A DNA stretch of 64,000 bases from Acidobacteriota bacterium. GTDB lineage: Bacteria > Acidobacteriota > Vicinamibacteria > Fen-336. Location of the stretch: NCBI GenBank assembly GCA_022340585.1, contig JAJDNS010000018.1, forward strand, positions 1-64,000, written 5' to 3'. Positions 19,326 through 28,448 of the stretch are shown in pieces. The notes under the pieces are model-generated. The model searched no databases. It had not been told where the DNA came from and saw only the letters and a list, made by a program, of their open reading frames with translations. The position numbers and the translations under genes were made by a program. Within the stretch, counting starts at the first letter, position 1; each line of letters starts with the position of its first letter.

Positions 19326-20227
19326 CGACGGACGGCCCCGGTCGCGTGAGCGCGCGGATCGCGCTCCCCTTCTTCCGCAGGCGTCTGTGGGCGTCGCTGC
19401 GGCCCCGGCCGGGGGCGGCGCCCTTCGTCCCCTTCGCCGCCGCCGCCCTCGACCGGAACCCGGCGCTCACCTGGATCGGCCACGCCACCTTCTTCTTTCG
19501 ACTCGACGGTGCGTCCTTCCTCACCGACCCCGTCTTCTCCCCGCGCGTGAGCCCCCTGTCCTTCGCCGGCCCCTCACGCCTCGTCCCCCCTGGGGTTCCC
19601 CTCGACGCGCTCCCCCGGGTCGACTTCGCGCTCCTCTCCCACGATCACTACGACCACACCGACCTGCCCTCGGTGCGGGCGCTGGCCCACCGTGGCGTCC
19701 CGTTCGTGGTGCCGACCGGCGTCGGGGGGCTCGTGCGGGAGGCGGGAGGGACAGTGGCGGCGGAGCTTCGATGGTGGGAGGCGACGGAGATCGCGGGCGT
19801 CTGCGTGGCGTGCGTCCCCGCCCGGCACTTCTCGGGGCGCGGCCTGACCGACCGGAACCGTCGGCTGTGGGCCGGGTTCGTGGTGACGGGAAGGGAGCGG
19901 CGGGTCTACCACGCCGGGGACACCGCCCTGTTCGACGGCTTCGCGGAGATCGGGCACCGCCTCGGCCCGATCGACCTCGCCACCCTCCCCATCGGCGCCT
20001 ACGAGCCGCGGGCGATGATGGGGCCCGTTCACCTGAACCCCGAGGAAGCCGTCGCGGCCGCCCTCGCCCTCGGCACGCGCCACGTCGTGGGCATGCACTT
20101 CGGCACGTTCGACCTCGCCGACGAGCCGCTCGACGAGCCGCCCCGGCGCTTCCTCGCCGAAGCCGCCCACCGCGGTCTCGGAGACCGCGCGTTCACGATG
20201 GCGATCGGCGAAACCCGCCTGTTCTGA
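19322..20227 (+). CDS. NAPE-PLD/UlaG-like metallo-beta-lactamase-fold hydrolase
   Basis: A 301-residue soluble enzyme. After a basic N-terminus it has T-W-I-G-H-A-T-F and the zinc motif S-H-D-H-Y-D-H (near residue 107). P-A-R-H-F-S-G-R-G follows, then the bridging Y-H-A-G-D-T and a final H in V-G-M-H-F-G-T-F. The group includes N-acyl-phosphatidylethanolamine phospholipase D and L-ascorbate-6-P lactonase-like proteins. The P-A-R-H-[FW] plus N-x-R-x-L-W pattern favours the NAPE-PLD-like branch, acting on phosphodiesters such as lipids. The bacterial substrate is unknown. Confidence 0.85.
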   Translation: MTTDGPGRVSARIALPFFRRRLWASLRPRPGAAPFVPFAAAALDRNPALTWIGHATFFFRLDGASFLTDPVFSPRVSPLSFAGPSRLVPPGVPLDALPRVDFALLSHDHYDHTDLPSVRALAHRGVPFVVPTGVGGLVREAGGTVAAELRWWEATEIAGVCVACVPARHFSGRGLTDRNRRLWAGFVVTGRERRVYHAGDTALFDGFAEIGHRLGPIDLATLPIGAYEPRAMMGPVHLNPEEAVAAALALGTRHVVGMHFGTFDLADEPLDEPPRRFLAEAAHRGLGDRAFTMAIGETRLF

Positions 20228-20375
20228 GCATCTGCCATCCGGTTGCTCAGCCTCGGCGAGAATGACCAGCATGGCGGTCGAGCCCACCCGCCAGTACTCC
20301 TCCGCTCCATCCGGGGGATGACCCCTACGGCTGACGGCCCTCCCCGGCGGCTTGACCGGACCGCTCCTCCAGCGT
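20228..20375. other. debris after the TonB receptor fragment
   Basis: No recognisable coding sequence. The minus-strand frame that carries the TonB plug continues here but loses similarity to any barrel. The remainder of the receptor gene (normally another 1.8 kb) is missing. Confidence 0.4.
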
Positions 20376-20719
20376 CGTCGTGGCACGAGATCCACGGTGG
20401 CGAAGGCCATGTTGCCCAGGAGGACGGGCTGGGCGCCCTTGCACACGTCGACCTGGTGCACGAGGTCGACCGACAGCAGGCCGAGGAGAGGGTGGGTCCA
20501 GACCCCGACGAACTTCGGTATCCCGTCGACCATCATGGTGATCTCGGCGCCGGGCCGACCCGAGCCCTGGCCCCGCACGAAGACGGCGCCCCCGTCACCG
20601 CTACCGTAGCTTCCGATGGGGTTGTACCGGAGATGGTCAGCCCCGGGACGCGCCGCAGGGCCGAGCCGGAACCCGTCTCGCGCCGCCCACACCGATCCAT
20701 GGGAGAGCCTTCGGGTCAT
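20376..20719 (-). pseudogene. TonB-dependent receptor cut down to its plug domain
   Basis: About 114 residues survive: Y-N-P-I-G-S-Y-G-S-G-D-G-G, F-V-R-G-Q-G-S-G-R-P-G-A-E-I, M-V-D-G-I-P, V-G-V-W-T-H-P-L-L and V-L-L-G-N-M-A-F-A-T-V-D-L-V-P-R-R. This is the plug of an outer-membrane receptor; the signal peptide, TonB box and barrel are gone. The ATG at 20719 overlaps the stop of the nikR remnant (ATGA), so the two once formed a coupled operon. In related bacteria a receptor beside nikR imports nickel chelates, and this would be the ancestral role. Confidence 0.7.
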
Positions 20720-21197
20720 GGCGCCTTCTCCTTCGTGTCTCCTGAGGTGGTGCTGGGCGGGGAGGACTCGCCGGCGCCCCGCTTCCTCGAACGCCACAGG
20801 CGGGCCGAGCTCATGGTCAGCTGGCCGTGCTTGACGCCCTTGAGGCCGATGAGCTGCTCGGCGAAGTGGCGCAGGTCCGCGGCTCTTCCCCTGAGGGCCT
20901 GGACCTCGAGGCAGAGGCGGTGGTCGAGGTGAGCAACGTCGACAGGACGCGCGCGCGGTGATGGTGGCCTCTCTCCACGAGGCGGTCCGACAGGGTGCGC
21001 TGCTCGTGGTCGTAGACCAGTGTGAGGCTGCCCACCGCGTCCCCGGCCAGGCGCTGCGCCTCCTCCTCGACCAGCCGGCGACGGATGAGGTCTCGGATGG
21101 CCTCGGAGCGATTGCCCAGGCCGCGGCGCTCGAGAAGCCGGTCGAATCGACGCAGCAGGTCGGCGTCGATGGCCACGCTCACACGTTCGACACCCAT
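20716..21197 (-). pseudogene. nikR: nickel-responsive regulator NikR, frameshifted
   Basis: Frame one gives the ribbon-helix-helix domain (M-G-V-E-R-V-S-V-A-I, L-L-R-R-F-D, G-L-G-N-R-S-E-A-I-R-D) and the start of the ACT-like domain (L-T-L-V-Y-D-H, D-R-L-V-E-R-G-H-H-H, V-L-S-T-L). Near 20945 the similarity jumps to another frame: A-H-L-D-H-R-L-C-L-E-V, F-A-E-Q-L-I-G-L-K-G-V-K-H-G-Q-L-T. Comparison with the family motif H-V-H-x-x-H-x-x-C suggests loss of about 4 bases in the nickel site. The second frame ends at 20716, overlapping the receptor start. A real 2-part gene or a sequencing error is possible. Confidence 0.75.
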
Positions 21198-21474
21198 GTC
21201 GCGCTCCCTCCGATACTTCCGTGAGATCTCTCCCGCCCGGCGATCGCCGGTCGAAGTCGAAACGCGGTCAAGGACGTGCGGCGAGTTGTTCGACCGATTT
21301 GGGCGTTCCAGCCTCATAGGGAGCATCGAGTCCTCGGCGTTCGGGGAGAGATCTCGAGGAGAGGTCACGTCAGCAGCAGCGCCTGGAAGGCCTGCTGGAG
21401 GTGATCATGGTTGACCTTCGACAGCTCCTCGCTAAGATCGGCCCATCAGCGACTGCGATCCTGGAGGACTGGAC

Positions 21475-24345
21475 ATGCGCTCGATCCCACTACGATTCCT
21501 GCCCGTGCTCTTCGTGTTGACCGCCCTGGCGACCCCCGGGTCGCCTGCGGGCTTCGAGAGGCTCGACGACGGCGTCGCCGTCGGCGTGGGCGACGACCGC
21601 CTGGAGCTCCGGGTCTGTCGTGAGGACGTGGTCCGCGTCCTCTACGCGCCGCCGGGAGCCTTCTTCGGGCGCGACACCCTCATGACGGTGGACGACGCCT
21701 GCCGGCCGACGGAGTGGGAGCTGCAGTCGGGCGACGCCTCCGTGGCGATCACGACGTCGCGCCTCACCGCACGCGTCGCCCTGGACACCGGTGCCGTCGC
21801 CTTCTTCGACCGGCAGGGCCGCCTGCTGCTGGCCGAGAAGGCGGGCGGTGGCAAGACGCTCGAGCCGGCCACGGTCATGGGCGAGAGCACGAGCCACGTG
21901 CGCGCCGAGTTCGAGCCCCGCGAGGGAGAGGCCTTCTACGGCCTGGGCCAGCACCAGAACGGCTGGTTCGACTACGCCGGGCGCGACGTGGACATGTACC
22001 AGCACAACATCGTCGCCGTCGTTCCCTTCCTCACCTCCAGCGAAGGCTACGGAATCCTGTGGGACAACACGTCCCACACGAAGTTCGGCGACATACGCCC
22101 CCCGGAGCACATCCCCGCCGATCACCTGCTGGACTCCTCGGGCGAGCCGGGCGGCCTCACCGGCACCTACAGGCAGGGAGACTGCGCGGCGGGGGAGGTC
22201 GTGGACACCCGCAAGGATCCCCAGATCGCCTTCGGCGCCCCCGAGGACCGGCCGGCGCTCACCGAGATCCACAACGCCGTTCAGGCCACCAACGAGCAGA
22301 TCAACCCCAGGCTGGGGGACGGTGACGTCTGCGTGGTCTGGGAAGGCGAGGTGCTCGCGGGCGCCGCGGGCGAGTACGACGTGATGACGTTCGCCAACAA
22401 CGGCATCCGCCTGTGGATCGACGGAGCGCTGCTCACGGACACCTTCCGCCAGGGCTGGATTCCCTGGTGGGACACGCACCGGCTGACCTTCGCCGAGGGC
22501 TCGCGGCACGCGATCAAGCTCGAGTGGTTCAAGGAGGACGGCGACGCCACCATGCGGCTGAAGTGGAAGACGCCGCCGCGCAACCCCTACACGTCGCTGT
22601 GGTCCGAGGTGGGCGACGGCATCGACTACTACTTCGTCTACGGTCCGGAGATGGACGAGGTAGTCGCGGGATACCGCGAGCTGACCGGGCGCGCCCCCAT
22701 CATGCCCCGCTGGGCCATGGGCCTCTGGCAGAGCCGGGAGCGCTACGAGACCGCCCAGGACAGCATCGACGCGCTCGCCGAGTTCCGGAAGCGCCGCATC
22801 CCCCTCGACGTCATGGTGCAGGACTGGCAGTACTGGAAGCTCGACTCGTGGGGCTCCCACGAGTTCGAGGCCTCACGCTTCCCCGACCCGGCGGGGTGGA
22901 TCCAGACCCTCCACGACAACCACGCGCGCCTCATGATCTCGGTGTGGCCCAAGTTCTACACCGGCACCACGAACTTCGAGGCCATGAAGGCGGGGGGCTT
23001 CCTCTATCCCGAGACGCTGAAGCGGCCCACCCGGGACTGGCTGGGCTTCGTGCACACCTTCTACGACGCCTTCAACCCCGAGGCCCGCCAGCTCTTCTGG
23101 TCGCAGATCAACCGCGAGCTGTTCAGCAAGGGCGTGGACGCGTGGTGGATGGACGCCACGGAGCCGGAGCTGGTCGGCGAAGGAACGCCCGGGGCCTTGA
23201 AGGCCGCCATGAACCCCACGGCCCTGGGCTCCGGGGCCCGCATGGCCAACGCCTTCGCGCTGGTGAACAGCGAGGCCGTCTACGAGGGCCAGCGTTCCGT
23301 GAAGCCGAACCAGCGGGTCTTCATTCTCACCCGCTCCGCCTTCGCCGGCATCCAGCGCTACTCCTCGGCGACGTGGTCCGGCGACGTCGCCGCGGGCTGG
23401 GACACGCTGCGCCGACAGATCCCCGCGGGGCTGAACTTCAACCTCTCCGGGGTGCCGTGGTGGACGACGGACATCGGCGGCTTCACGGTGCAGCGCAAGT
23501 GGTCGCAGGACCCGACGCCCGAGGCGGTGGAGGAGTGGCGGGAGCTGAACACCCGCTGGTTCCAGTTCAGCACCTTCGCGCCTCTGCTGCGCTCCCATGG
23601 TCAGTTCCCGCGGCGCGAGATGTGGTTCTTCGGCGGCGACGAGAGCCACCGCGCCTACCGGACGCAGCTGAAGTTCGACCGGCTCCGCTACCGCATGCTG
23701 CCCTACGTCTACTCGCTGGCCGCGCGGGTGACTCGCAACCAGGACACCCTGATGCGGGGTCTGGTCATGGACTTCCGCCACGACCCCGAGGTGCTCGACA
23801 TCGCCGACCAGTACATGTTCGGCCCCGCGCTCCTCGTGAACCCGGTCTACGAGCAGGGCGCCACCAGCCGCGAGGTCTACCTGCCCGCGGGCACGGGCTG
23901 GTACGACTTCTGGAGCGGGACGTACCTGGACGGTGGCCAGCGGATCGATGCCCCGGCGCCCTACGACGCCCTCCCCGTCTACGCCCGGGCCGGCTCCATC
24001 GTGCCCATGGGACCGGAGCTGCAGTACACCGACGAGAAGCCCGCCGATCCGCTGACGCTGTGGGTGTACACGGGGGCCGACGCCGCCTTCGAGCTGTACG
24101 AGGACGACGGCGTGAGCTACGACTACGAGCAGGGCGCCTTCGCGACCATCCCGATCTCGTGGGACGAGGCGGCGGCGACGCTGCGCATCGGTCCGCGCAC
24201 GGGCTCGTTCCCCGGAATGCTCGAGCAGAGAGAGATTCGCGTCGTCTTCGTCTCGCCCGAGATCCCGGTGGGCCATGCCCCGGAGGTGGAGGGAGCCAGG
24301 CGATTGACGTACGACGGCGGTGCCGTCAGCGTCGCCAGGAAGTGA
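21475..24345 (+). CDS. secreted GH31 alpha-xylosidase/alpha-glucosidase with PA14 insert
   Basis: A 956-residue enzyme with a signal peptide (1-25), an N-terminal beta-sandwich, a PA14-like insert (about 245-365, with F-A-N-N-G-I-R-L-W-I-D-G), the TIM barrel and C-terminal beta domains. The nucleophile is D560 in W-W-M-D-A-T-E-P-E and the acid/base is D637 in W-S-G-D-V. The PA14 insertion and W-M-D-A-T-E-P-E context match alpha-xylosidases that trim xyloglucan oligosaccharides (the Cellvibrio Xyl31A type), where PA14 lengthens the substrate pocket. Alpha-glucosidase activity remains possible. It converges on the sulfatase gene. Confidence 0.85.
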   Translation: MRSIPLRFLPVLFVLTALATPGSPAGFERLDDGVAVGVGDDRLELRVCREDVVRVLYAPPGAFFGRDTLMTVDDACRPTEWELQSGDASVAITTSRLTARVALDTGAVAFFDRQGRLLLAEKAGGGKTLEPATVMGESTSHVRAEFEPREGEAFYGLGQHQNGWFDYAGRDVDMYQHNIVAVVPFLTSSEGYGILWDNTSHTKFGDIRPPEHIPADHLLDSSGEPGGLTGTYRQGDCAAGEVVDTRKDPQIAFGAPEDRPALTEIHNAVQATNEQINPRLGDGDVCVVWEGEVLAGAAGEYDVMTFANNGIRLWIDGALLTDTFRQGWIPWWDTHRLTFAEGSRHAIKLEWFKEDGDATMRLKWKTPPRNPYTSLWSEVGDGIDYYFVYGPEMDEVVAGYRELTGRAPIMPRWAMGLWQSRERYETAQDSIDALAEFRKRRIPLDVMVQDWQYWKLDSWGSHEFEASRFPDPAGWIQTLHDNHARLMISVWPKFYTGTTNFEAMKAGGFLYPETLKRPTRDWLGFVHTFYDAFNPEARQLFWSQINRELFSKGVDAWWMDATEPELVGEGTPGALKAAMNPTALGSGARMANAFALVNSEAVYEGQRSVKPNQRVFILTRSAFAGIQRYSSATWSGDVAAGWDTLRRQIPAGLNFNLSGVPWWTTDIGGFTVQRKWSQDPTPEAVEEWRELNTRWFQFSTFAPLLRSHGQFPRREMWFFGGDESHRAYRTQLKFDRLRYRMLPYVYSLAARVTRNQDTLMRGLVMDFRHDPEVLDIADQYMFGPALLVNPVYEQGATSREVYLPAGTGWYDFWSGTYLDGGQRIDAPAPYDALPVYARAGSIVPMGPELQYTDEKPADPLTLWVYTGADAAFELYEDDGVSYDYEQGAFATIPISWDEAAATLRIGPRTGSFPGMLEQREIRVVFVSPEIPVGHAPEVEGARRLTYDGGAVSVARK

Positions 24346-24416
24346 GGCCTGCTGGATTCGCCAGACGCCGAGCCTCGACGGCTCCAGGACGTCGGATCAC
24401 TCGATCGTCGACGGAG

Positions 24417-26921
24417 CTACTGCACGTAGCCGAGCGCGCGAAGCCTCTCCCGCTCCTCCGGGCTGAGCTCGGCTGATCCCTCGTCGGGAGCCACCCGGGC
24501 CGCGAGCGCCTTCTCGTGCCAGGCCTCGAGCTTCGTGGCCATCTCCTTCACGATCTCCGGGTGCTCGGCGGCCACGTCGTGGAGATTCAGCGGGTCGTCA
24601 CGGTGGTCGTACAGCTCGAACTCGGGCCGGCCCTCGGGCCGGATGCCGTTGCGGATGAGCTTCCAGTCGCCGTCCACCATGGCCCAGGACTCGGTCGGGT
24701 TCTTGTCCTCCCCCATGGCCACGGGAGCGAGGTGGCGCTCGGCGAAGGCGGGGCGGGACGTCCACCCGAGCTGGGCGGGGTCGGACTGGGCGAGCAGCGG
24801 CAGGAGGCTCTGCCCCTGGGCCTCCTCGGCCAGGGGCAGCTCGGAGAGATCGAGGAGCGTCGGCGTCAGGTCGAGGTTCTCCACGGTCTGGCTCACGACG
24901 GTCCCCTGCGGGAGCGCGCCCGGCCAGCTCAGGATGAGGGGGACGTTGAGCATCTCCCCGTAGGTGCTGAACCCGTGGAAAGGCCGCCCGTGCTCGAGAA
25001 ACTCCTCGCCGTGGTCGCTCGCGAACGCGATCACGGTGTCGTGGTCGAGGTGGAGGTCCTCCAGCCGCTCCACCAGCCGCCCGATCTCCACGTCCATCGC
25101 CCGGATCGAGGAGTCGTACCAGGCCTTCTGGTCGTTGAGGTACCGTGTCTGGTCGATGCCCGCCTCCTTCAGCTCGGCCGGGTTCGCGAGGGCCTGGCGC
25201 CGGAAGAAGTCCTCGTCGATGTACTTCTTCGCCCTCTCCATGTCCCTGCGGTGCCGGGCGATCTCCTGCGGGCTCATCCACAGGTTGTCGTAGGGCTGGT
25301 ACGGCTCGAAGGGGCTGTGGGGGTCGAAGATGTGCAGGAAGGCGAAGAACGGCACCTCCCGGTGGATCTCGATCCACTCGAGCAGGCGGTCGACGTAGGT
25401 CCGGGAGGTCTTGGACTCGTAACCCTGGTCGGGAAGCGAGGCCGCCTCGTGGAGCACCTCGACGCCCTGGTGGAGGTTCGTCAGCCGCCCGGTGAAGGGC
25501 ACCGACGAGGTCGCGAACGTCGCGTAGCCCGCCTCCCGGTACGCCTCGGCGAGGGTCGTGACCCCGACCGGGATGCGATCGGGCATGTCGTTGATCCCGT
25601 TGGTGGTGGGGTAGAGCGACGTGATGATCGACGAAACCGAGACCTTGGTCCACGCGCCCTGGGCGATGTTGTCCTCGAAGCGGGCCCCCTCGGCGGCGAG
25701 GCGCGAGAGGACGGGGGCGTTCTCGCGCTCGTAGCCCCAGGGCGGGAGGTGGTCGCGCCTCAGGGTGTCGGCGATGATGAGGATGACGCCCTGGGGGGGC
25801 GCCCGGTGGCCCACCACCGCCGCGCGCGCCGGCGAGGGCCCCTGGGCACGGGGCCTTCCCCCCCGGTTGCGCACCACCGGCGCGCCCCAGAAGCCGGGGG
25901 TCCCGTCTCGTTCTGCCTCGACGCTGAGGATGATCTGAACGTGGCGCCGCGCGAACGGGCCCAGCTCCACCGGCACCGACTCCCACCGGTTCGGGGTGGA
26001 GACGGTGCGCTTCTGCAGCTCCCTCCGCACGCCGTGCCCCGTGTCGACCGCGATGTGGAACGTGACCGGCCCGTTGTCGACGGTGCCGATGGCGAGGTCG
26101 AGCCACGGCCGCGAGGGCAGGTCGACGGGAAAACTGACGCGCTCGGGCGAGCGGGTCACCAGCGTTTCGCGGAAGACGTCGGACAGGCCGTGCCAGCCCA
26201 CTCCCGACGGGATCGCGGCCAGGTGCTCCTTCAGTGTGACCAGACGCATCGAGGCGATCTCGAACCGGGCCCCTTCGGCGCCGATGAACCGCAAGGCGAC
26301 GTAGTGGATGCCGGGCAGGCCGTAGGAGGTGTTGAAGGAGGCCTGCGCGGCGGTGATGGTGTAGGTCTGGAGCTCCTCTCCGGGCCGCAGGTCGAGATTG
26401 AACGCGGAGAAGGAGCTCTGGCTCGCGTCACGAACGAGCCCCTCTTCGTTGAGCTTCTCGTCGCTGATGAAGTTCACGCCGAGACGCGTGCCCTTCGAGA
26501 TGCGCAACCTCAGCTCGAGAGCGTGGAAGGAGTCGTTGACGTCGGGAGAGTCGAGGCCGGGAGCCACCAGGATCGGCGTCGGGCCGGCCTCCCCGACGAG
26601 GCTCCCGTCGCGAATGGCCAGACCGCGGAGGTCGTGGACGGCCCTCCAGCCGCGGGTCGGCGAGTCCGCGTCGGCGGCGACTCCCTCCGATGCCGCGTCG
26701 AAGTGCCACTCGATCCGGGGTGGCCCTTCCTTCGCCGGGACCGCGTTCTTCACGGTGGCCTCCGCGAAGTGGTCGACGAGAGGCGTCGCCACGGGCTCGG
26801 GGCGGGGCGCGCACGAAGCCAGCAGCAGCCCGCCCAGGAGAGCCAGCGTAGAGCCCGGGAGACGGCGACGCCGGACGGTCACGGGGCGCCACCCATCGGG
26901 CGCACGGCGGGAGGCGCTCAT
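24417..26921 (-). CDS. lipoprotein sulfatase/phosphohydrolase-like protein
   Basis: The protein has 834 residues. A lipobox (L-L-L-A-S-C37) anchors it to a membrane. Residues 45-360 are beta-rich with no family I can name. The alkaline-phosphatase-fold sulfatase domain starts near 375 (V-I-L-I-I-A-D-T-L-R-R-D) and has F-A-S-D-H-G-E-E-F near 632. At the place of the C/S-x-P-x-R formylglycine motif the sequence is W-T-K-V-S-V-S-S-I-I-T-S-L-Y-P (near residue 427), without the proline and arginine. It may be a serine-dependent phosphodiesterase-like or divergent sulfatase rather than a classical one. The start region is 95 bases from the divergent beta-lactamase-like gene. Confidence 0.8.
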   Translation of the reverse strand: MSASRRAPDGWRPVTVRRRRLPGSTLALLGGLLLASCAPRPEPVATPLVDHFAEATVKNAVPAKEGPPRIEWHFDAASEGVAADADSPTRGWRAVHDLRGLAIRDGSLVGEAGPTPILVAPGLDSPDVNDSFHALELRLRISKGTRLGVNFISDEKLNEEGLVRDASQSSFSAFNLDLRPGEELQTYTITAAQASFNTSYGLPGIHYVALRFIGAEGARFEIASMRLVTLKEHLAAIPSGVGWHGLSDVFRETLVTRSPERVSFPVDLPSRPWLDLAIGTVDNGPVTFHIAVDTGHGVRRELQKRTVSTPNRWESVPVELGPFARRHVQIILSVEAERDGTPGFWGAPVVRNRGGRPRAQGPSPARAAVVGHRAPPQGVILIIADTLRRDHLPPWGYERENAPVLSRLAAEGARFEDNIAQGAWTKVSVSSIITSLYPTTNGINDMPDRIPVGVTTLAEAYREAGYATFATSSVPFTGRLTNLHQGVEVLHEAASLPDQGYESKTSRTYVDRLLEWIEIHREVPFFAFLHIFDPHSPFEPYQPYDNLWMSPQEIARHRRDMERAKKYIDEDFFRRQALANPAELKEAGIDQTRYLNDQKAWYDSSIRAMDVEIGRLVERLEDLHLDHDTVIAFASDHGEEFLEHGRPFHGFSTYGEMLNVPLILSWPGALPQGTVVSQTVENLDLTPTLLDLSELPLAEEAQGQSLLPLLAQSDPAQLGWTSRPAFAERHLAPVAMGEDKNPTESWAMVDGDWKLIRNGIRPEGRPEFELYDHRDDPLNLHDVAAEHPEIVKEMATKLEAWHEKALAARVAPDEGSAELSPEERERLRALGYVQ

Positions 26922-27016
26922 TCGTACTCCTTCTCTCCTGTGAGGTGCGGTTGGACGGACTCTACCACAGCCGAGGAACGCACCGACCGGGGATGACCGG
27001 TGCTAGGCTGAGACCG

Positions 27017-28399
27017 ATGCCGCGCGGGCCCGGCCTCGGGCTTCTTGCCCCGGCACTTCTCCTGGGGGTTCTGGGAGCTCAGGGGCTCATCGCGTGCCGT
27101 TCGGAGTCTCGCCCCCTGGGGCAGCAGCTCCAGGATGCCCTGGATGCGCGCGTTCGACGCTGCGACGCCCACGGGGCCGCCGTGGCCGTCGTCCTGCCCG
27201 ACGGCACCGTCTGGGAGGGCGCGGGGGGGCTCTCGCACGAGGCCGTCGCGATGACGCCGGAGATGGCCTTCGCGATCGGAAGCATCACCAAGAACATGGT
27301 CGCGGCGATGGTGCTCCAGCTGGCCGAGGAGGGGCAGCTCTCGCTGGAGGATCCCATCTCCCGGTGGCTCGGGCCCTATGATCACGTGAACGGAGACATC
27401 ACCGTCCGCCAGATGCTCAGCCACACCAGCGGCCTGTTCATGTTCTGGGACAACCAGGCGCTCTGGGACGACCTCATCCGCGACCGCAGTCGCGTCTTCA
27501 CCCCGGAGGAGGTGCTCGGCTATCTGAAGGAGCCGTACTTCGCCCCCGGGGAGGGCTATCACTACTCGAACACCAACTACCTGCTGGCCGCGATGATCGT
27601 CACCCGGGTGACGGGCTCCACGCTCTCGGCGGAGATGCGGCGGCGGTTCTGGGAGCCCCTGGACCTCGAGAGCGCCTGCCTCCCCCTGGAGGAGCCGTAC
27701 CCCGAGAACATGGCCCACGTGTGGGGCGACAACTTCGAAAGAGGCAACCCCATCAGGGATCTCACATTACTCCCCCGGGCCTCCCACGACAGCATCACCT
27801 ACGGTTCGGCCGGGGTCTTCATGACCGCCGGGGACCTGGCACGGTGGACGCACGCCCTCTTTGGCGGTGAGGTCCTGTCGCCGAGCTCCCTCACGCAGAT
27901 GCGGACGTTCTCCGGAGGAGGCTCCTACGGCCTCGGGCTCCAGCGTCTGGGCCGCGGATTCGTGCGCTGGGCCCGGGCGGAGGGCCACGGCGGCGGCAAC
28001 ATCGGCACCTCCTCCTACATGGTGCGCCTCCCGGATCACGGGGTCAGCATGGCCGTCATGGTCAACCGGTTCGGCAGCGGCTGCGCCGGAGAGATCGCTC
28101 GCGACCTGGGCGGGATCGTCGCCTGGCACGTCCGTCCGCCCTCGGTCACCACGATCCTCGGGAGCCCCGAGGGCGTGCTGGCCGGGCTCTGGCTTCTGGC
28201 GGCGGCGGGAGCCCTCGTCTTCGCGATCCGAAAGGACCGCCCCGTGGTCCTGCTCGTCTTCGGCGGCCTGGCCATCGCGGCGGGCTGGGTGATGAGGGCC
28301 AAGGGCCTGCCCGTGCACTGGGTGCTCTTCCCCGGGGGTGGCCTGATGCTGGCGCTGGGAGCCTACAAGGTCCTCCGTCGCCCAGCCCCATCCCGTTGA
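27017..28399 (+). CDS. beta-lactamase/D-alanyl carboxypeptidase-fold serine hydrolase with membrane tail
   Basis: The protein has 460 residues. An N-terminal signal or anchor (1-25, with a cysteine at I-A-C) precedes a class-C-like domain with S89-I-T-K92, the Y-S-N motif near 182 and H-G-G near 325. Residues 375-455 hold three hydrophobic helices. This plan (serine hydrolase plus small membrane tail) is common in Acidobacteriota and is usually an esterase or peptidase, not a drug-resistance enzyme. ATG 27017 is chosen over an upstream start because the hydrophobic signal follows it directly. Confidence 0.82.
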   Translation: MPRGPGLGLLAPALLLGVLGAQGLIACRSESRPLGQQLQDALDARVRRCDAHGAAVAVVLPDGTVWEGAGGLSHEAVAMTPEMAFAIGSITKNMVAAMVLQLAEEGQLSLEDPISRWLGPYDHVNGDITVRQMLSHTSGLFMFWDNQALWDDLIRDRSRVFTPEEVLGYLKEPYFAPGEGYHYSNTNYLLAAMIVTRVTGSTLSAEMRRRFWEPLDLESACLPLEEPYPENMAHVWGDNFERGNPIRDLTLLPRASHDSITYGSAGVFMTAGDLARWTHALFGGEVLSPSSLTQMRTFSGGGSYGLGLQRLGRGFVRWARAEGHGGGNIGTSSYMVRLPDHGVSMAVMVNRFGSGCAGEIARDLGGIVAWHVRPPSVTTILGSPEGVLAGLWLLAAAGALVFAIRKDRPVVLLVFGGLAIAAGWVMRAKGLPVHWVLFPGGGLMLALGAYKVLRRPAPSR

Positions 28400-28448
28400 C
28401 GAGGCGAGGCCTTCGTTGGCGGCGGGCGCCTTCGGGGCGAAGCAGACG

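Noticed and set aside
17773-20265. 830-codon plus-strand frame across the histidine kinase and hydrolase genes
   Set aside because: It is out of frame with both. The product is Arg/Pro-rich without domains, while the real frames carry all kinase and zinc motifs.
24516-26996. Long plus-strand frame opposite the sulfatase gene
   Set aside because: Low-complexity G/V/R/E-rich product with no motif. The minus strand has a lipobox and a clear sulfatase fold.
27017-28399. Beta-lactam resistance gene
   Set aside because: The serine-hydrolase motifs are those of the broad class-C/esterase family and the membrane tail is unlike AmpC. Resistance cannot be inferred.
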